A stretch of 9,303 nucleotides of DNA from an uncultured Bacteroidota bacterium. Its GTDB lineage: Bacteria > Bacteroidota > Bacteroidia > UKL13-3. Within the stretch, counting starts at the first letter, position 1. Every line of letters begins with the position of its first letter. Positions 1 to 7,016 of this stretch are shown in pieces. Below the pieces are notes generated by a model that worked only from the letters and a program-made list of their open reading frames with translations, had not been told where the DNA came from and made no database searches. A program made the translations under genes and the position numbers. The stretch lies in contig CAIVPY010000574.1 in NCBI GenBank assembly GCA_903907885.1, positions 1 to 9,303 of the forward strand, in the 5' to 3' direction.

Positions 1-540
1 ATTGATGAAAATAATGAGTTAGGATTTCGTTATCTAACCACAAGCCTATGGTCTTTTAAATCAAATAATGAATTGGCTCTAAATGCTGAATTGCAGGAAT
101 TTTCATTGCTTTATCAAAGAAGTTTGAATAATAATATTAAAATGGATGGTAGTAGATTTACTTTTAACCTACATGCTGGTTTAGGCTTATGTTATTTTCG
201 TTCAGCATTCTATGATATAGTAAATCCAGAAAATGCTTTTCAAGTACCATTTACTGCTATTGGATATGGGAATATTCAAACTCTAAATGGAGGAGTAATT
301 AGCGAAAAGTTGCTACAACCATTGTTAATTGGGGGATTTAATATTGGATATAGAATAAGTCCGATTTTTAGCATATATTTTGAAAACAGTTTATCATTAA
401 CAAATTCTAACAAATTGTCGGGTAACTTACTCCGAAAATCAAGTATTCCCCCTGACGGATACACTTATCATTGTATAACTGTATATATTAATTATTCAAA
501 ACTTCATTCTGCCAGTAGGATAAAATGTCCTAAATTTTAA
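1..540 (+). CDS. Outer-membrane beta-barrel-like protein, 3' part (5' end outside window)
   Basis: The reading frame is open from base 1 and ends at TAA 538-540, giving 179 visible residues. No start is needed inside the window; the TTG at 73 is internal, because the paralogue aligns well upstream of it. The protein alternates short hydrophobic and polar stretches, as in a small beta-barrel (for example FTFNLHAGLGLC and FNIGYRISPIFSIYFEN). By hand alignment it is about 60% identical to the next gene (731-1465), with one single-residue gap. The shared blocks are GFRYLTT, LWSFKSN, RFTFN, SAFYD, IGYGN, IYFEN, SIPPDG and the C-terminus CPKF. Function is unknown. Location in the outer membrane is inferred from the signal peptide of the paralogue and the strand pattern. 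I see no clear terminator after it. Confidence 0.8.
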   Translation: MDENNELGFRYLTTSLWSFKSNNELALNAELQEFSLLYQRSLNNNIKMDGSRFTFNLHAGLGLCYFRSAFYDIVNPENAFQVPFTAIGYGNIQTLNGGVISEKLLQPLLIGGFNIGYRISPIFSIYFENSLSLTNSNKLSGNLLRKSSIPPDGYTYHCITVYINYSKLHSASRIKCPKF

Positions 541-592
541 TCTTTCTCGTTGCAATTGAAGCAAATATTGCCAACAGATGTGGTAAAATTGT

Positions 593-622
593 TTTGTTAC
601 CATTTATATTGTTGTAAATTTG
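593..622 (+). promoter_or_regulatory. Bacteroidota-type promoter for the 731-1465 gene
   Basis: TTTG at 593-596 is followed after 18 bases by TAAATTTG at 615-622. This matches the Bacteroidota sigma-ABfr -33/-7 consensus (TTTG ... TAnnTTTG). The transcript would start near 628-630, leaving a leader of about 100 bases before the ATG at 731. The -7 box overlaps the in-frame TTG at 620, so that codon would lie upstream of the transcript and cannot be the start. The assignment rests on the motif match only. Confidence 0.6.
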
Positions 623-642
623 AATTGTTTCGAATTGAATTT

Positions 643-686
643 TAAAATCTGCTTAGGGTTAATAAATTGCTTTATTTTAGATTTTA
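643..686 (+). other. Possible nested hairpin in the 5' leader of the 731 gene
   Basis: TAAAATCT (643-650) is perfectly complementary to AGATTTTA (679-686). Inside the loop, AATAAA (661-666) pairs with TTTATT (671-676) around a TTGC tetraloop. The structure lies in the inferred leader between the promoter and the ATG. The stems are almost entirely A/T, so chance pairing in AT-rich DNA is a real alternative. No known riboswitch or leader is recognised. Confidence 0.25.
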
Positions 687-730
687 TTTCAATTAAACAC
701 AAAACAGGTATCACAAATAGTAACTATAAG

Positions 731-1465
731 ATGTTAAGATTTAGGTTTACATTGTATGCGATACTTTTTTCAGGTTGCATTCTGTCAGCCCAGATTGGAG
801 GATTTCGCATTGGGGCAGGAGTAGGGTATAGTTTATATACGGGTAACCAAATGGATGGCACTATTTCAACTTCTACACATGGGAAGAGTGAATTAAATAA
901 AGGTTACAATTTACAGGTTTATAAATCAATTAATGATAAATATGAAATTGGATTTAGATATCTTACCACTAATCTTTGGTCTTTTAAATCAAATGATGCC
1001 TTAGGATTGAGTGCCGATATTGAAGAGTACTCAATTAATATACAACGTAGTTTAAATGACAATATTTTACTAACAGATGACAGGTTCACTTTTAATATTG
1101 TTGCTGGTATTGGTTTGTGTAAATTTAAATCGGCATTCTATGACTATACTGCCACTAATGTTTTTAATATACCTTTTTCATCAATTGGATATGGTAATAA
1201 TCTTACTCTTAGTGGCGTTTCGATACCAGATAAATTAATTGAACCTTTATTGATTGCAGGTTTCAATATTGGTTTTAGGGTTAATAATGTTATTACAATT
1301 TATTTTGAAAACACGTTTTCTACTACAAATTCAAACAAAATATCTGGAAATTTATATCGAAAAAATTCAATTCCACCAGACGGTTTCACTTATCACGCTA
1401 TTACACTTTACATAAATTTTTTCGACTATAATAAATCGAAACGGATGAGATGTCCTAAGTTTTAG
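731..1465 (+). CDS. Outer-membrane beta-barrel-like protein, tandem paralogue of 1-540
   Basis: This is a 244-aa protein of unknown function. ATG 731 is chosen because it opens a signal peptide (MLRFRF, hydrophobic YAILFSGCIL, then SA|Q with cleavage after A20, a common Bacteroidota junction). The frame runs open upstream to 620, but that stretch carries the promoter -7 box. Mature residues show alternating amphipathic strands and glycines (GGFRIGAGVGYSLYTG, FNIVAGIGLC, FNIGFR), fitting a small outer-membrane barrel. The C-terminus is KRMRCPKF rather than a plain aromatic strand end; the upstream paralogue shares CPKF. FSGC (13-16) resembles a weak lipobox, so a lipoprotein is a less likely alternative. 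The gene is convergent with the sirtuin gene, with stop codons overlapping by 4 bases and no terminator hairpin visible between them. Confidence 0.8.
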   Translation: MLRFRFTLYAILFSGCILSAQIGGFRIGAGVGYSLYTGNQMDGTISTSTHGKSELNKGYNLQVYKSINDKYEIGFRYLTTNLWSFKSNDALGLSADIEEYSINIQRSLNDNILLTDDRFTFNIVAGIGLCKFKSAFYDYTATNVFNIPFSSIGYGNNLTLSGVSIPDKLIEPLLIAGFNIGFRVNNVITIYFENTFSTTNSNKISGNLYRKNSIPPDGFTYHAITLYINFFDYNKSKRMRCPKF

Positions 1466-2148
1466 CCATTAAGTGAATTTACCAGTTTTTCTAATCCAGC
1501 CAAAGCTTTTTCTTGTATATATTGAACTTTTTTATTATTTATTGATAGCGGTTTTGGATCAACTACATATATGGGAATATTAGTTTTAGCATAACTAATC
1601 AATCCAGCTGCTGGATATACTTGTAGCGATGTTCCTACAATCACAAATACATCAGCTTCTGATACCATTTTTGTTGCAGTATCAATCATTGGAACTGATT
1701 CGCCAAACCATACTATATGAGGCCTAAGTTGATACCCAGCTTTACACATTTCTCCCATTTTTAATTCCCACCCATTAATAGGGTAAATATCATTGGGATT
1801 GCTACTACTCCTTGATTTGATAATCTCTCCATGTAGGTGCAATATTTTTGTTGAGCCTGCTCTTTCATGCAAATTGTCAATGTTTTGGGTAATGATCTGC
1901 ACGTCATAACTATTTTCCAATTCAGACAATAAAATATGTGCTTTATTAGGTTCAGCTTCAATCACAGCTTTTCGTCTTTCATTATAAAATTGTTGAACCA
2001 ATGAAGGGTTTTTATGCCAGGCCTCGGGCGTAGCCACCTCTTCAATATTGTATCCTTCCCATAAACCATCGCTATCTCTAAATGTTTTTAAACCACTTTC
2101 GGCACTTATTCCAGCACCAGTAAGTACAACTATTTTTTGTTTAGTCAT
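1462..2148 (-). CDS. cobB: NAD-dependent protein deacylase, sirtuin class III (CobB/SIRT5-like)
   Basis: A 228-aa sirtuin, predicted to remove acyl groups from protein lysines in the cytoplasm using NAD+, releasing nicotinamide and O-acyl-ADP-ribose. The NAD-binding motif GAGISAESG is at 11-19, TQNIDNLHERAG at 87-98, catalytic His106 in HLHGE, RPHIVWFGE at 142-150, and GTSLQVYPA at 172-180. Y55-N-E-R58 matches the Tyr/Arg pair that binds the succinyl or malonyl carboxylate in CobB and SIRT5, so desuccinylation or demalonylation is likely (inference). The zinc-module cysteines are missing: the protein has only one cysteine, C135. From memory, Bacteroidota homologues often look like this. The frame continues to 2181, but ATG 2148 fits the family N-terminus (TKQKIVVLTGAGIS) and lies downstream of a -7-like box. 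It is transcribed divergently from the large barrel gene. Confidence 0.93.
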   Translation of the reverse strand: MTKQKIVVLTGAGISAESGLKTFRDSDGLWEGYNIEEVATPEAWHKNPSLVQQFYNERRKAVIEAEPNKAHILLSELENSYDVQIITQNIDNLHERAGSTKILHLHGEIIKSRSSSNPNDIYPINGWELKMGEMCKAGYQLRPHIVWFGESVPMIDTATKMVSEADVFVIVGTSLQVYPAAGLISYAKTNIPIYVVDPKPLSINNKKVQYIQEKALAGLEKLVNSLNG

Positions 2149-2165
2149 CTCAATCAATTTTATAT

Positions 2166-2173
2166 CAAATATA
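2166..2173 (-). promoter_or_regulatory. Probable -7 box (TATATTTG) of the sirtuin gene
   Basis: On the minus strand this reads TATATTTG, an exact match to TAnnTTTG and identical to the -7 boxes before the 5946 gene and the tRNA. It lies 17 bases upstream of ATG 2148, implying a very short leader. No good TTG is found at the expected 18-20 base distance, so the -33 part is weak. Its position supports ATG 2148 over the upstream in-frame codon at 2181. Confidence 0.4.
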
Positions 2174-2238
2174 CATTTCAAAAAACATCTACATACTTTT
2201 CTGTTATTTTTCGTTTATTGTACTTGTATATTGCAACT

Positions 2239-5200
2239 GTGAGGCAAAAAGGTTTTGGCTTATTTATGGTGTTGTTGCTTGCGGCTTTTTTGGGGCAGTC
2301 GCAAAGCCTGCGCACACGTATTATTGTGCTTTGGGCTGACACTGTAATATTAGACTCCTCTGTCATTATAAAACACTCATTTTCTGTTTCATTATATCAA
2401 AAAAAGTATATTGAAGGTGTAGATTACTCATTCAATTACTTCAATAATACCCTAGTTAATAAGTCAATTCCTAAAGGCAGTATATTGCATATTTCCTATC
2501 AAGTTATTGTTCTTAATTTAAAGAAAAAATCATCTCATAAAGATATTTCTATTATTCAGCCTGAGTTTAATATTAGTCAAAACCCATTCTTGTATTCACA
2601 ATATAATTCCACTGACAATTTTTTTAAACAAGATGGTTTAAGAATGAATGGGAGTATTAGTCGTGGTTTGAATTTTGGAAATAACCAAAATGTAGTTCTT
2701 AATTCCAATCTCAACCTTCAAATAGCTGGAAAAATTAACAACGATGTGGATGTGTTAGCTGCTATTAGTGATGAGAATAAACCTATTCAACCAGAAGGTA
2801 ATACCCAGCAATTGCAAGATTTTGATAAGGTTTTTATTCAATTTAGTAAAAATAATAATAAATTAACGGTAGGTGATTTTGAAATGATACGACCTCAAGA
2901 CAGTTATTTCATGAATTACTATAAAAAATCTAGAGGTGCTCAAATTCAGAGTGCTATTAATTTAGGTAAACATGGCATAATGCAAGTTAATGCTGAAGCA
3001 GCTTTGTCAAGAGGAAGGTTTGCTCGAAATTTAATCAATGGTATTGAGGGAAACCAAGGTCCTTATAGATTAATTGGAATTAATGGAGAGCAATTTATCA
3101 TCATGATTTCAGGTACAGAGGCAATATATTTAGATGGACAAAAACTAACAAGGGGAGAGCAAAATGATTATGTAATAGATTATAATACAGGATCGGTTAC
3201 TTTCATGCCCAAACGAATCATTACCCAATATAGTCGTATAATAGTTGAATTTCAATATAGCGACCGAAATTATGCACGTTCAGTTTTTACCACCGGTTTA
3301 GCTTATCAACAAAATAATTACCACATATATGGAAATTATTTTAGCGAACAAGACGACAAGAATCAACCTTTCCAACAAAGTTTAAGTGACAGTAATAAAT
3401 TGTTTCTTGCCTCTATAGGAAATAGATTGAATGAAGCCTTAGCTCCATCAGAAATTGCGAGCAAAACCTTTAACAATAGTCGCATACAGTATCGAAAAAT
3501 TGATACCGTTGGCTTTAATGGGATTTATGTTTATACAGATGCTGCTTATAATGATTCCATTTTCTATCAACTCAATTTTACTTATGTAGGGGAGGGGAAG
3601 GGTAATTATTTGCCAACTGCCAATGCTGCTAATGGTAGGGTGTTTAGTTGGGTACAGCCAATTAGTGGAAATAAACAGGGTAGTTATGAACCTTTAACAC
3701 TTTTAGTAGCACCAAACAAAATGCAGATGCTCAATATGGGTATTGATGTTAAATTGGATAAGAACAATAAAGTAAAATTGGAGTTGGCTCAAAGTAATTA
3801 TGACCGCAATTTGTTTTCGCAAAAGGATAAACAAAATAATGTAGGATATGGATTGCGTTTTGCTTTTGAAAATTTGAATGAACTTCAGAAAAAGCAGGAT
3901 GGGTTTGTATTGAAAAACGAAGTACAATATGAATTTGTAGACAAGAATTTTAGGTATGTTGAACGATACAGAAACGTAGAGTTTGACAGGATTTGGAGTA
4001 GACAATTAAGCAACCAAAGAACAACAGATACAGGCTATCAAGAACATATCATGTATGTAAAAAGTTCATTATACAAACCCCAAATGATAAACTTATCTTA
4101 TCAACTCGGTTACTACAATAGAGCCGCAATTTACACAGGTATTCAACAAAGCATGAGTGTGGTTTATAACTATAATAATGACTTTGTAAAGGCAGATGGA
4201 GAATGGTTGCGGACTTCCATAAATACAAATACACTGCAATTGCCTCAAAACGCTATGCTCAGATATAAGGCAGAATATGCAAGAGTACTTGGTAAAATTC
4301 AATTAGGAGCAGGAGTTGAGAATGAACAAAGTCGTTTTGTTAAAACTAATGACTCATTACTAAGTGGCAGTTTTCAGTATATTCAACAAAGTTATTTTAT
4401 AAGAAACACAGATTCTTCTCATTTCAAAACACGTTTGTCATACACAATAAGAGAGGATTATTCGCCTTTGGCTAATGAATTTAAGTCGGCTACAATAGGA
4501 AAGAATGTTAGCACATCTATGCAATGGATTCAAAAGAATTTTAACCGTCTAAATATTGATTTTATTTACAGAGAGTTTATGGTAAAAGACACAGCTTTTA
4601 GCAAACTGAAACCAGAACAAACTTTGCTAACCCGTATTGAGTATGACTATGGTTTTTTGAAACGTATTTTTACTGCCAATACCTATTTTCAATTGGGTTC
4701 GGGAAATGAGTTGAAAAGGGATTATCAATACCTTGAAGTGTCTGTGGGGCAGGGATTGTATGTGTGGAAAGATTTTAACGATGATGGAAAAAAACAACTA
4801 AATGAGTTTGTGATAGCCTCTTTTGCCGATAGGAATTTGGCCAATTATATTAGGGTGTTTTTACCTACTACCACGCTTATTCACACCAATACAAATCAAT
4901 TCAATCAAACATTAAATATTAATCCTGCTGCTGTTTGGAACAATACCCAAGGAATACGAAAATTTATAGCCTTATGGTATAACCAAACGGCATTGAAAAT
5001 AGACCGCAAAACATTGGCAGCAGGTAATTTTGATTTTATCAATCCTTTTGCCAATACTTTGGATACGTCATTAATTAGTTTGGCTTCGCTAGTCAAAAAT
5101 ACTTTGTTTTTCAATCGAAGTAATTCTGTTTTTGGTTTTGATATTAATTACCAAGACAATAAAACCCGCTCCTATTTAACCAATGGCATTGAATCGCGCG

Positions 5201-5727
5201 AGCGCAATGAGAAAGGCATCAATTTTCGGTGGAATTTTAGTAGAGAGTGGAGTGTGAATACCAACCTAAATTTTGGAAATCGGTCACTATCCTCTCAGTT
5301 TTTCAACTCAAATAATTATGATTATGCCTATAATGAATTCAAACCTAAATTGATTTATCAGCCCACATCAAATTTTAGAACGACTTTAAATTATAGCTAT
5401 TTTGAGGGTTTTAATAAAGATGTTTTTGGAGGACAAAAGGGATATATTAATGAATTAGGGGCAGAAACAAGATATAATATAACACAAGTGGGTGTGCTGA
5501 GTATTCGATATAGTTACTATGAAGTAAAATATTCGGGTGAAGCTTCTGGCAACCTAGCTTACGATATGTTGCAAGGTTTTATAGTAGGCAAAAATCAATT
5601 ATGGAATGTGAGCTTGCAACAGCGCATCGGACAAAGTCTACAGTTAAATATTAACTACGATGGCCGTCAATCTGGCAATGCAGATATGATTCATATTGGG
5701 CGGATGGAAGCTAGGTATTTATTTTAA
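2239..5727 (+). CDS. Large outer-membrane beta-barrel protein, unknown function
   Basis: About 1162 aa. The start is uncertain. GTG 2239 gives a proper signal peptide (RQK, then hydrophobic GLFMVLLLAAFLG, then QSQS); ATG 2266 gives 1153 aa but no charged N-region. The frame stays open back to 2137, inside the sirtuin gene, which is not a credible start. The first 135 or so residues look like a periplasmic N-terminal domain. Next comes a conserved-looking block with NGSISRGLNFG (137-147), PIQPEGNTQQLQDFDKVF and GDFEM (212-216). Then DYNTGSVTFMPKRIIT and VEFQYSDRNYARS (336-348) lead into many amphipathic strands rich in Tyr, Asn and Phe. An EF-hand-like loop, D845-x-N847-x-D849-G with E856, sits in the barrel part. 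The C-terminus is EARYLF, a typical barrel-ending aromatic. I recognise the pattern as a Bacteroidota family usually annotated as hypothetical; I do not know its substrate or partner. It is not a SusC/TonB receptor: no plug or TonB box is apparent. Confidence 0.85.
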   Translation: MRQKGFGLFMVLLLAAFLGQSQSLRTRIIVLWADTVILDSSVIIKHSFSVSLYQKKYIEGVDYSFNYFNNTLVNKSIPKGSILHISYQVIVLNLKKKSSHKDISIIQPEFNISQNPFLYSQYNSTDNFFKQDGLRMNGSISRGLNFGNNQNVVLNSNLNLQIAGKINNDVDVLAAISDENKPIQPEGNTQQLQDFDKVFIQFSKNNNKLTVGDFEMIRPQDSYFMNYYKKSRGAQIQSAINLGKHGIMQVNAEAALSRGRFARNLINGIEGNQGPYRLIGINGEQFIIMISGTEAIYLDGQKLTRGEQNDYVIDYNTGSVTFMPKRIITQYSRIIVEFQYSDRNYARSVFTTGLAYQQNNYHIYGNYFSEQDDKNQPFQQSLSDSNKLFLASIGNRLNEALAPSEIASKTFNNSRIQYRKIDTVGFNGIYVYTDAAYNDSIFYQLNFTYVGEGKGNYLPTANAANGRVFSWVQPISGNKQGSYEPLTLLVAPNKMQMLNMGIDVKLDKNNKVKLELAQSNYDRNLFSQKDKQNNVGYGLRFAFENLNELQKKQDGFVLKNEVQYEFVDKNFRYVERYRNVEFDRIWSRQLSNQRTTDTGYQEHIMYVKSSLYKPQMINLSYQLGYYNRAAIYTGIQQSMSVVYNYNNDFVKADGEWLRTSINTNTLQLPQNAMLRYKAEYARVLGKIQLGAGVENEQSRFVKTNDSLLSGSFQYIQQSYFIRNTDSSHFKTRLSYTIREDYSPLANEFKSATIGKNVSTSMQWIQKNFNRLNIDFIYREFMVKDTAFSKLKPEQTLLTRIEYDYGFLKRIFTANTYFQLGSGNELKRDYQYLEVSVGQGLYVWKDFNDDGKKQLNEFVIASFADRNLANYIRVFLPTTTLIHTNTNQFNQTLNINPAAVWNNTQGIRKFIALWYNQTALKIDRKTLAAGNFDFINPFANTLDTSLISLASLVKNTLFFNRSNSVFGFDINYQDNKTRSYLTNGIESRERNEKGINFRWNFSREWSVNTNLNFGNRSLSSQFFNSNNYDYAYNEFKPKLIYQPTSNFRTTLNYSYFEGFNKDVFGGQKGYINELGAETRYNITQVGVLSIRYSYYEVKYSGEASGNLAYDMLQGFIVGKNQLWNVSLQQRIGQSLQLNINYDGRQSGNADMIHIGRMEARYLF

Positions 5728-5886
5728 CAAATGTGGGAAACACTATTAAAGAGAACTTACTCAAAAGATATAATTCCATAAATGATTCATATTTTACCCA
5801 CACTTGAAAATATTGTATTGTGTTGACATTTAATGTTTTTATGTTGTTATAAACTAAAATTTTTAAAGGTGTCTGATTTTGAAGTC

Positions 5887-5916
5887 TTGACAGAGATTTG
5901 AACTTACATATATTTG
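5887..5916 (+). promoter_or_regulatory. Bacteroidota-type promoter for the 5946 gene
   Basis: TTG at 5887-5889, a 19-base gap, then TATATTTG at 5909-5916, an exact match to TAnnTTTG. Transcription would start around 5922-5925, about 20 bases before ATG 5946. The leader just before the ATG is A-rich (TCAAAAAAATAAAAC) with no Shine-Dalgarno, as is usual for highly translated Bacteroidota genes. The rest of the 5728-5945 gap shows no gene and no convincing terminator for the upstream barrel gene. Confidence 0.65.
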
Positions 5917-5945
5917 ATTTACATTTTTAATCAAAAAAATAAAAC

Positions 5946-6650
5946 ATGAAAAAAACTTTATTATCAGTTGCGTTAGCATTTGTAGGAACTTTTGCTTTCG
6001 CTCAAAAACCAACAGCTGGTTCAAAAACTGCTGAAGTAGTATTGAATTTTCAAACAGGTACTTCTGCAATTAGTTACAACTTGCCTGGTGAGTTACGCTT
6101 ACGTTATTTCATAGCCGATGATATGGCTGTAAGAGTACGTTTAGGATTAGGTTCTACTTCATCAACAGACAAAGTGAGCAACACTACTGGTACCACTACT
6201 GCTGAAATTAAAACAAACAGCGGTTTTAATTTAATGTTAGCTCCTGGTATCGAAAAACATTTTGAAGGAACAAGCAAGTTATCTCCATTCGTAGGTGCTC
6301 AATTATTAATCAACTATTCTACTGCTGCTACTACTGAAGTATCAAATGCTGGTTCATCAGCAGTTAGTGCTGCTACTGTAAACGGTGGAGATTCTTACAA
6401 AAAAGATAATGGTACAAAATTAGGATTAGGTTTAGGATTAATTATGGGTGCTGATTACTACATTACCGATGGTATTTTTGTAGGAGGTGAAATGGGCTTA
6501 GGTTTATTTAACATGACATCGAATGGTGATGGTACTGAAAACTCAACTGCAGGTGGAGTAAAAGCTACCGAGAAAAAAACATTAGGTGGTAGCACCTTTG
6601 ATATGTTTGGTGTTACTACTGGTGGTGTTCGTTTAGGATACAGATTCTAA
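5946..6650 (+). CDS. Small outer-membrane beta-barrel protein (porin-family-like)
   Basis: A 234-aa protein with a textbook signal peptide (MKKTLLSVALAFVGTFAFA, cleavage after A19 before Q20). The mature part is Gly/Thr-rich with alternating amphipathic strands: GELRLRYFIADDMAVRVRLGLG, FNLMLAPGIEKHF, KLSPFVGAQLLINY, LGLGLGLIMGADYYI, GIFVGGEMGLGLF, and a final strand ending GYRF. This fits a barrel of about eight strands of the OmpA/OmpW-like size class, though no specific family is recognised. Long Thr/Ser/Asn-rich segments (about residues 70-90 and 125-155) look like extracellular loops. Leu is nearly always TTA, and Gly and Ala are mostly GGT and GCT. With the consensus promoter and strong terminator, this suggests a highly expressed single-gene transcript (inference). 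Substrate unknown. Confidence 0.85.
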   Translation: MKKTLLSVALAFVGTFAFAQKPTAGSKTAEVVLNFQTGTSAISYNLPGELRLRYFIADDMAVRVRLGLGSTSSTDKVSNTTGTTTAEIKTNSGFNLMLAPGIEKHFEGTSKLSPFVGAQLLINYSTAATTEVSNAGSSAVSAATVNGGDSYKKDNGTKLGLGLGLIMGADYYITDGIFVGGEMGLGLFNMTSNGDGTENSTAGGVKATEKKTLGGSTFDMFGVTTGGVRLGYRF

Positions 6651-6669
6651 TCATTTATTTGAAACATAT

Positions 6670-6703
6670 AAGACCATAGAATTTAGTTCTATGGTCTTTT
6701 TTT
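6670..6703 (+). terminator. Rho-independent terminator after the 5946 gene
   Basis: AAGACCATAGAA (6670-6681) pairs perfectly over 12 bp with TTCTATGGTCTT (6687-6698) around a 5-base loop. A run of seven T follows, counted from 6697. It begins 20 bases after the stop codon at 6650. Confidence 0.9.
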
Positions 6704-6800
6704 ATTTTTATAGTTGACTGATAGTTATGTATTGACTTCTATTTTTAACAAACGAAATGTACAATACTCTTTAATTAAGTTGAAAATATTGAATTTGCAC

Positions 6801-6830
6801 TTGCTGATGTTAACATAAAAATTATATTTG
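6801..6830 (+). promoter_or_regulatory. Bacteroidota-type promoter for tRNA-Leu
   Basis: TTG at 6801-6803, a 19-base gap, then TATATTTG at 6823-6830. This is the same spacing and the same -7 sequence as the promoter at 5887-5916. The predicted start (about 6836-6838) lies some 10 bases before the mature tRNA 5' end, which fits a short precursor leader. Confidence 0.65.
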
Positions 6831-6847
6831 CACCCGATTAATGAAAT

Positions 6848-6931
6848 GCCCGGATGGCGGAATTGGTAGACGCGCTGGTCTCAAACACCAGTGAGCTCAC
6901 CCTCGTGCCGGTTCGACCCCGGCTCCGGGTA
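6848..6931 (+). tRNA. tRNA-Leu (anticodon CAA)
   Basis: An 84-base class II tRNA. The acceptor stem GCCCGGA pairs with TCCGGGT (first pair G-U), followed by discriminator A at 6931. The D-arm is GCG/CGC around GAATTGGTAGA. The anticodon stem CTGGT/ACCAG (from 6875) holds the loop CTCAAAC, so the anticodon is CAA (6882-6884), reading UUG. The long variable arm with a GAG/CTC stem is typical of tRNA-Leu. The T-arm is GCCGG-TTCGACC-CCGGC. The 3' CCA is not encoded. Confidence 0.97.
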
Positions 6932-6983
6932 CGTTTAGCAGTGTAATTGTCTGATTTTAAGAAAGTTACAAAAAGCGTGGAAT

Positions 6984-7016
6984 GAACCGTGGAATTTAAT
7001 TTCCACGGTTCTTTTT
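6984..7016 (+). terminator. Rho-independent terminator downstream of tRNA-Leu
   Basis: GAACCGTGGAA (6984-6994) pairs with TTCCACGGTTC (7001-7011), 11 bp around a 6-base loop, followed by five T (7012-7016). A further outer pairing, ACAAAAAG (6968-6975) with CTTTTTGT (7011-7018), is possible, which could let it work in the reverse direction too. The 7017-7210 stretch after it is very AT-rich with no gene and no convincing promoter. Confidence 0.8.

Noticed and set aside
620..730. N-terminal extension of the 731 gene from TTG 620
   Set aside because: The TTG lies within the promoter -7 box, and the extension would bury the signal peptide that starts at ATG 731.
2137..2238. Start of the large barrel gene at TTG 2137 or at other upstream in-frame TTG codons
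   Set aside because: A start at 2137 overlaps the sirtuin N-terminus, and any of these would put a long non-signal stretch before the hydrophobic segment.
3703..4302. Minus-strand open frames of 61-100 codons inside the large barrel gene
   Set aside because: They are shadows of a long, clearly protein-coding frame. They have no promoter, and their low-complexity hydrophobic translations resemble no protein.
5731..5802. Inverted repeat TGTGGG (5732-5737) / CCCACA (5797-5802) as a terminator of the large barrel gene
   Set aside because: Only 6 bp with a 59-base loop and no T-run; this is easily chance.
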